The notes beneath the pieces were generated by a model. The model was not told the DNA's origin. It ran no database searches and was given only the letters and a program-made list of their open reading frames with translations. DNA of 64,000 nucleotides, taken from NCBI GenBank assembly GCA_946894095.1, contig OX335650.1:2480001-2544000 (forward strand), written 5' to 3'. Positions 13,101-19,100 of the stretch are shown one piece after another; position 1 is the first letter of the stretch, and each line of letters starts with the position of its first letter. Origin of the DNA: Incurvaria masculella (lineage: Eukaryota; Arthropoda; Insecta; Lepidoptera; Incurvariidae). Both the position numbers and the translations under genes were made by a program.

Positions 13101-16100
13101 AATATAACCGTCTTGCCATAATCACCTGATGTGCTGAGCTAATATCAGGCGTGGTATTATCCATCCATGTTAAGTTGCATAAAATAAAACCTCTCATTAT
13201 ATGTTTATTTTTTCCTGCAGGAGCTCATTCAAGAACTACTTTGACTCTGATGAGGAGGCCGCACCACCGACGCCGACCGCTGTACACTCTGCAGCGAAAA
13301 AAGGGGCCAACATCAAACGTTCAACAGAGAGAGCGGGAAGCAAGCGTCCACGTTCCAGCACGTCGCCGGGCCGCGCCGTCGCTCACACCGCTCCCGCCGC
13401 CGCTAACGTCGCTGCTCGTCGTCAGATGCACAAGCTGTTCGGAACCGACAACGAAGATGAAGGTATGACTGACGCCGCCAAGCCGGCGGCCCGCTCATCG
13501 ATTTTAAATAAGCAAGTGAAAAAAACTTTATATTGCTCGCTCGCCCGCCGTACTGGCCGTGGATATTCGAAGAACACCCTTCATGAAAAACAAGGGGATT
13601 TTTATGTGGAGTTGAAAATCTATAGGGCCAAGGAAATAGAAAAAATTCCACCAATAGAGCGTTGGGAGCACGCGCTCGTTGAAATAAAAACGCGGATAAA
13701 TGACGACGGTGAGTCGTGGGGCCTTCTTACAAAATTCATACAGACGGAGAAGAAAGATTTTGAAAAATCTTCTTAATTGTAAACACATTTCAATATGAAG
13801 GAAGATTAGATTTTAGTTTCACTTTAACTCTTCAGATATACTAAAAAATATTTAGTTGTTAAAAATGTATTGTGAAAAGTGTAATATTCATATTCAAAAA
13901 AGAGGCTATACATTTCATAAAAGGAGCAGTTTGCATAAAGCAAACTGTTTGCTAAGTACTGAGTTCGATAACGTTCAACTGATTGCATCAGCTTTCAAGA
14001 GCAGGGTCAGATCCTATCGCATAAATCCTTTGAGTAAATGTATAACACCTGAAGAATTTCTTTCTACTGTAACATTATCAGTCGAAAAACTAATTCAAAT
14101 TTCCCTTTTGAAGCATATATCATTGAAGGTTAATTTCGAATTATTTGCATATTTTACCCTATTAAAAAACGAGGAGGAAGTATTAAAATCTTTTAATTCA
14201 AAGTATCTTCCAATTTTTCAAAGCTCGGATTTACAAGATTTTTACATGAATGCAAAGGAAAAACTTATTTTAAAAACATCTGAATTTGAACATAGAGAGT
14301 CCGGGTGGTCATTAAAAAACATAAGCCATCTTGAAGTCAACATAAATAAGTATAACCCTTTTCGAGGAGGTTCTTACATTCCATTACCTCAGGCAATACG
14401 GAACAATAAAAGTTGTTTAAATATAAAAAGTGACGATGATCATTGTTTTCTTTGGTGTGTGGTCGCTCATTTGTACCCTGCAACACACAACCCCTGCAGA
14501 GTAACTTCGTACCCGCATTACTCACAAATTCTAAATGTGGATGGAATGTGTTTCCCACTCTCCTTCAATGATATTAAAATGTTTGAGAAAAATAATCCGA
14601 GTATTAGTATTAATGTGTACGGTATTTCTAAAGGAAATGAAATTAACGGCCCTTTATATCACACGATGAAACGTAAATCAAATCATATTAATTTACTTTT
14701 TATTGAAAACGGTAGCGCTTCTCATTACTGTTTGATCAAAAATCTCGCTCGATTAGTGCGTAAACAAATAACTACTCATCACGCAAAATTATTTTTATGT
14801 GAAAATTGCTTACTTTTTTTTGCTGATGAGAGAAAATTTAACATTCATGAATGCTCACGTGTGCGCACTATTCTGTCCCAAGAAAACAGTTATCTGCATT
14901 TCACCCGATATGAAAGAACACAAAGAGTTCCTTTCGTTATTTATGGTGACTTTGAAAGTGTGCTCCGAAGATGTGATGAAAATGAAACAAATAAAACGGA
15001 TCGAACACAGCTACTAAAAGTTCACACACCCACATGTTTTGGATATTATATCTGCTCCTCCGTAAAGCCTGAACTGAATAAATTAGTAACATATAGAGGA
15101 GAACGTTGTGTAAATACTTTCATTGAAAGATTAACTAATGATGTATTGAGTTTATTTGAAATCATAAACACGAATAAACCTATGGACCCTCTTACCAATG
15201 AACAAAGCAATTCCTTAAAAAATGCTAAAATTTGTTATATTTGTGAAAATCATTTATTTGGTGACTGTGTTGCGGATCACGATCACATAACAGGGGAATT
15301 TAGGGGCGCCGCCCACGCGCAGTGTAATTTGGTTCTTCGACAATGCCCTTTCATACCAATATTTTTTCACAATCTGTCCGGTTACGACAGTCATTTATTT
15401 ATTAAAGAGTTGGCTAGTAAACCAGGTCGTATAAAGATAATCCCAAAAAATAAAGAGAACTACATTACTTTCACAAAGTTCATACCATTAGGAGAAGGGC
15501 GATTTGCTCAGTTGAAATTTATTGACTCCTTTAAGTTTTTAATTTCAAGCCTTGATAAACTCAGTAAAAGTCTTAGAACAAGCGACTTCGTGCACCTTAA
15601 GAAAACATTTCCTGAAGATAATTTATTTGAATGCATTCGTGAAAAAGGATTTTATCCGTACGAATATATGGACACATGTGAAAAATATGAAGAAAGGGAT
15701 CTACCAGATCATTCAGCTTTTTATAATCAGTTAACTTCCTCAAATATTACAAATGCTGAGTATGCACACGTAGAAAAAGTTTGGTCCACTTTTAAAATAA
15801 AAGACTTAGGCGAATATACAGACCTATATTTAAAATGTGATGTACTTTTGTTGTGCGATGTATTTGAAAATTTCCGCAACATGAGTTTAAAATATTACAA
15901 GCTGGACCCAGCCTATTATGTCACATCTCCAGGATTAAGTTGGGATGCTATGTTATTATACACAAAAGTAAAATTGGAGCTTGTATCGGACGTTGAAATT
16001 TACGAATTTTTAGAAAAGGGTGTTAGAGGCGGTCTGGCTCAATGTGTTCTTAGATATGCTAAAGCTAACAATAAGTATCTAGCTGATTATGATGAAAGTG

Positions 16101-19100
16101 AAAAAACATCTTATTTGATGTATCTTGACTGCAACAATTTATACGGACTTGCAATGATGATGAAATTACCTATATCGCAATTTCGTTTTCTCAGTGAAAA
16201 TGAGATAGAGAGTCTTAACATCTGCTCTGTTAGTGATAAGGCGAATATTGGATACATATTGGAAGTAGATATTTACTACCCCGATGACTTGCATGATGCT
16301 CATTCCGATCTACCATTTGCCCCAGAAAAATTTACACCAATAGGTGGTAAAAATCCTAAACTCATCGCAAGTTTGCACCACAAGCAGAACTATGTAATAC
16401 ACTACATTCATTTAAAATTATGTATGAAACATGGATTACTATTAAAAAAGGTTCACAGAATTCTTGCATTCAAACAAGAAGACTTTTTGAAGACCTATAT
16501 CGAGCTCAATACCTCCCTCCGTAAATCAGCTAAGTCGGAATTTGAAAAGGATAATTTTAAATTGTACAACAATGCTATATTCGGTAAAACTATTGAAAAC
16601 AAGCGAAAGCAGTCTGAAGTTAAACTGGTCAACGTGTGGAGAGATGAGTCAAATGTGACAAATAAAGTTATTAGCGCTAATAATTTGATTGCCCGACCTA
16701 ATTTTAAAAGCATATCTGTTTTTACCGAAAACTTGGCTGCAGTTCAGTTATATCCTACTGAAATAGTTCTTGATAGACCTATATACATAGGATTTGCAGT
16801 TTTAGAATTAGCTAAAGCACACTTGTACAAATTTCATTACTCGGTTATGAAACCGTTTTATGGTAACAAAATAAATTTATGTTACACTGATACTGACAGT
16901 CTTCTTTACCATGTGTATACTGACGATTTCTATAAGGATATGAAAAACAATTTATCACTCTTTGACACGAGTAACTTTGCAGTAAATAATATCTTCAATT
17001 TGCCCAGCGTGAATACGAAAGTTCCAGGACTTTTCAAAGATGAATTAGGTGGTGTTCCTATATCAGAATTTGTAGGATTAAGAGCAAAGTTGTACTGTAT
17101 AAATACTTCAGAATTCGATATTAAAAAGTCAAAAGGAGTCACTGCATCCGTAACAAAAAATATAAGCAAGGAGCAATATAAACAAACTTTACATACTGGT
17201 GAGCCCCTTCAACGCAGGATGCTTACAATTCGGTCTTTTAAGCATATGTTATTCACCCAAGAAGTCAATAAATGTGTACTCGATAGAAGTGATGATAAGC
17301 GGCAGTTATTTAAGAACAAGTACCGTACTTTACCATGGGGGCATTATAAAACCATGTTTTGATGTGTTTAATTTTAGGTTTGTCTAATTTTAAGAAATAT
17401 ATTTTAATTTAAGATTTGTCTAATTTTAAGAAGTATTTTCTCTTGAATATGTTTGAAAATATAAATACTGTGCCACAAATGTATGTGAAATCTTGAATAA
17501 ATACAATAAACATCATAAAAATGGTTTTATTATTGTTATTATTATTATTAGTCATATTACAAAAATAATGTATTTAACTGAAATGCGTATAGAGATCTGG
17601 CGGTCTAGCAGGTTATTTTACTCGTAATTTCAAGTTCGAGTAAAACGGACGAGCAGCCGTTTTGGTATTGTCTTAACTGCTTAATGTGCAAAGTAAGTGA
17701 ACACAAACACTAGCTAGAGCTACGGGTTGAAGTGAACTCAAACTTAGTGTTTGTGCACACTAACTTCGCGCATTAAGCAGTTAAGACAATACCAAAACGG
17801 CTGCTCGTCCGTTTTACTCGAACTCAAAATACCGTGTAAAATAGGCGGGTAAACCCCCCGATTAAATGTTAACATGCCAACATTATGCTCTTATTTAAAG
17901 GTATAAATGACTTAAAAAGTATGATCTGAGTTCTATGGCAATACCGGGTGTTAACGGGGAATTGTCCTAAAGTTAACCAGGTATTCCTTGGCATTTGAAC
18001 AAAAAAGGACGATAACTAATATCCGACTCAAAAAATCGTCTGCCCTATACATTTTTAAAATCATTTTCAGAGAGAATGCGGCAGACGAATTTTTGAGTCG
18101 GATATTAGTTATCATCCTTTTTTGTTCAAATGCCAAGGAATATCTGGTCGATGTACAGACTAAAGCCCCGTCAACATCTTTGTATATCAGTGTGACGTAT
18201 CACTGATTTAGTGAATATAAACATGTAAATATAAACAACTTTATTTAAAAAAAATTAAACCGGTTTGGTATGGATGGAAAGTAGTAATGCTTAACCCTCA
18301 AAATTTGATTTGAGACTACAATATGGTGTTAATTGAAGGGTTTGAATGTGAATAGACTTTCGTTTGCAATTATTTTACATTTGAGATGTACTACGGTTAT
18401 TTCGAGCACCTAAAGTGTGTTGGGTTGACCGAGTTGGCTATGGTGTTGAGCCTAAGCTCCGGTTAGCTGGAAGGGAGCGTGGGTTCAAATCCCACACCCA
18501 ACATATTGTTTTATTTTTCCATAAAATGTATTGAATTTTAAAATAAAAAAGACACTTGTTTTCTTTTTAATTTAATGGATACATTAAACAAATACTTAAA
18601 CTAAATCTCCATATTCACAATATTCTTCGAAATCTTACTTATCATTGATTCAGCTAAATCCAAAACTTCATCATAACCTTCATGCACTGCGTACTGTGCT
18701 TGTATAGCTGGATTTGGATTTGAGCTGTTACCACTCAGCCCGACATCATGAATTTGAATCTTTACTATAAAGCGAGGGCGGTGTTGTGCCGGGGAAGACA
18801 CATAGGACGAGATGTATGCAGACTTGCAGCCAGTGCTGGCGCCACGGCCATCGCCGCTCCCACAGCCCACGCCTCCGCCACCGCCTCCGCTAGCATCACT
18901 GCTGCTACCACCGCCGCCGACACCCGCTCTCTTATGTTGGGTGGTATTCATGTTCACGTAGATGCCGGTGGTATCGTACTGCAACAAATCATTTAAATAA
19001 GTAGGTAAACACAAAACTTCAATTAGGTAATATTAACTTAGAGCGTTTGAAAGAGTTTTATAGTGCTAAGAATACAATATTACATGTTTTTAATTATGAA

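Noticed and set aside
13403..13788. Minus-strand frames opposite the spliced gene upstream of the polymerase
   Set aside because: Antisense shadows of a spliced frame with good splice sites and promoter; no recognisable content.
17951..18206. Two frames beginning MAFEQKR on opposite strands
   Set aside because: They are the same palindrome read in both directions.
18748..18996. Plus-strand Ala/Thr-rich frame opposite the Gly-rich gene
   Set aside because: Antisense of a GC-rich low-complexity stretch.
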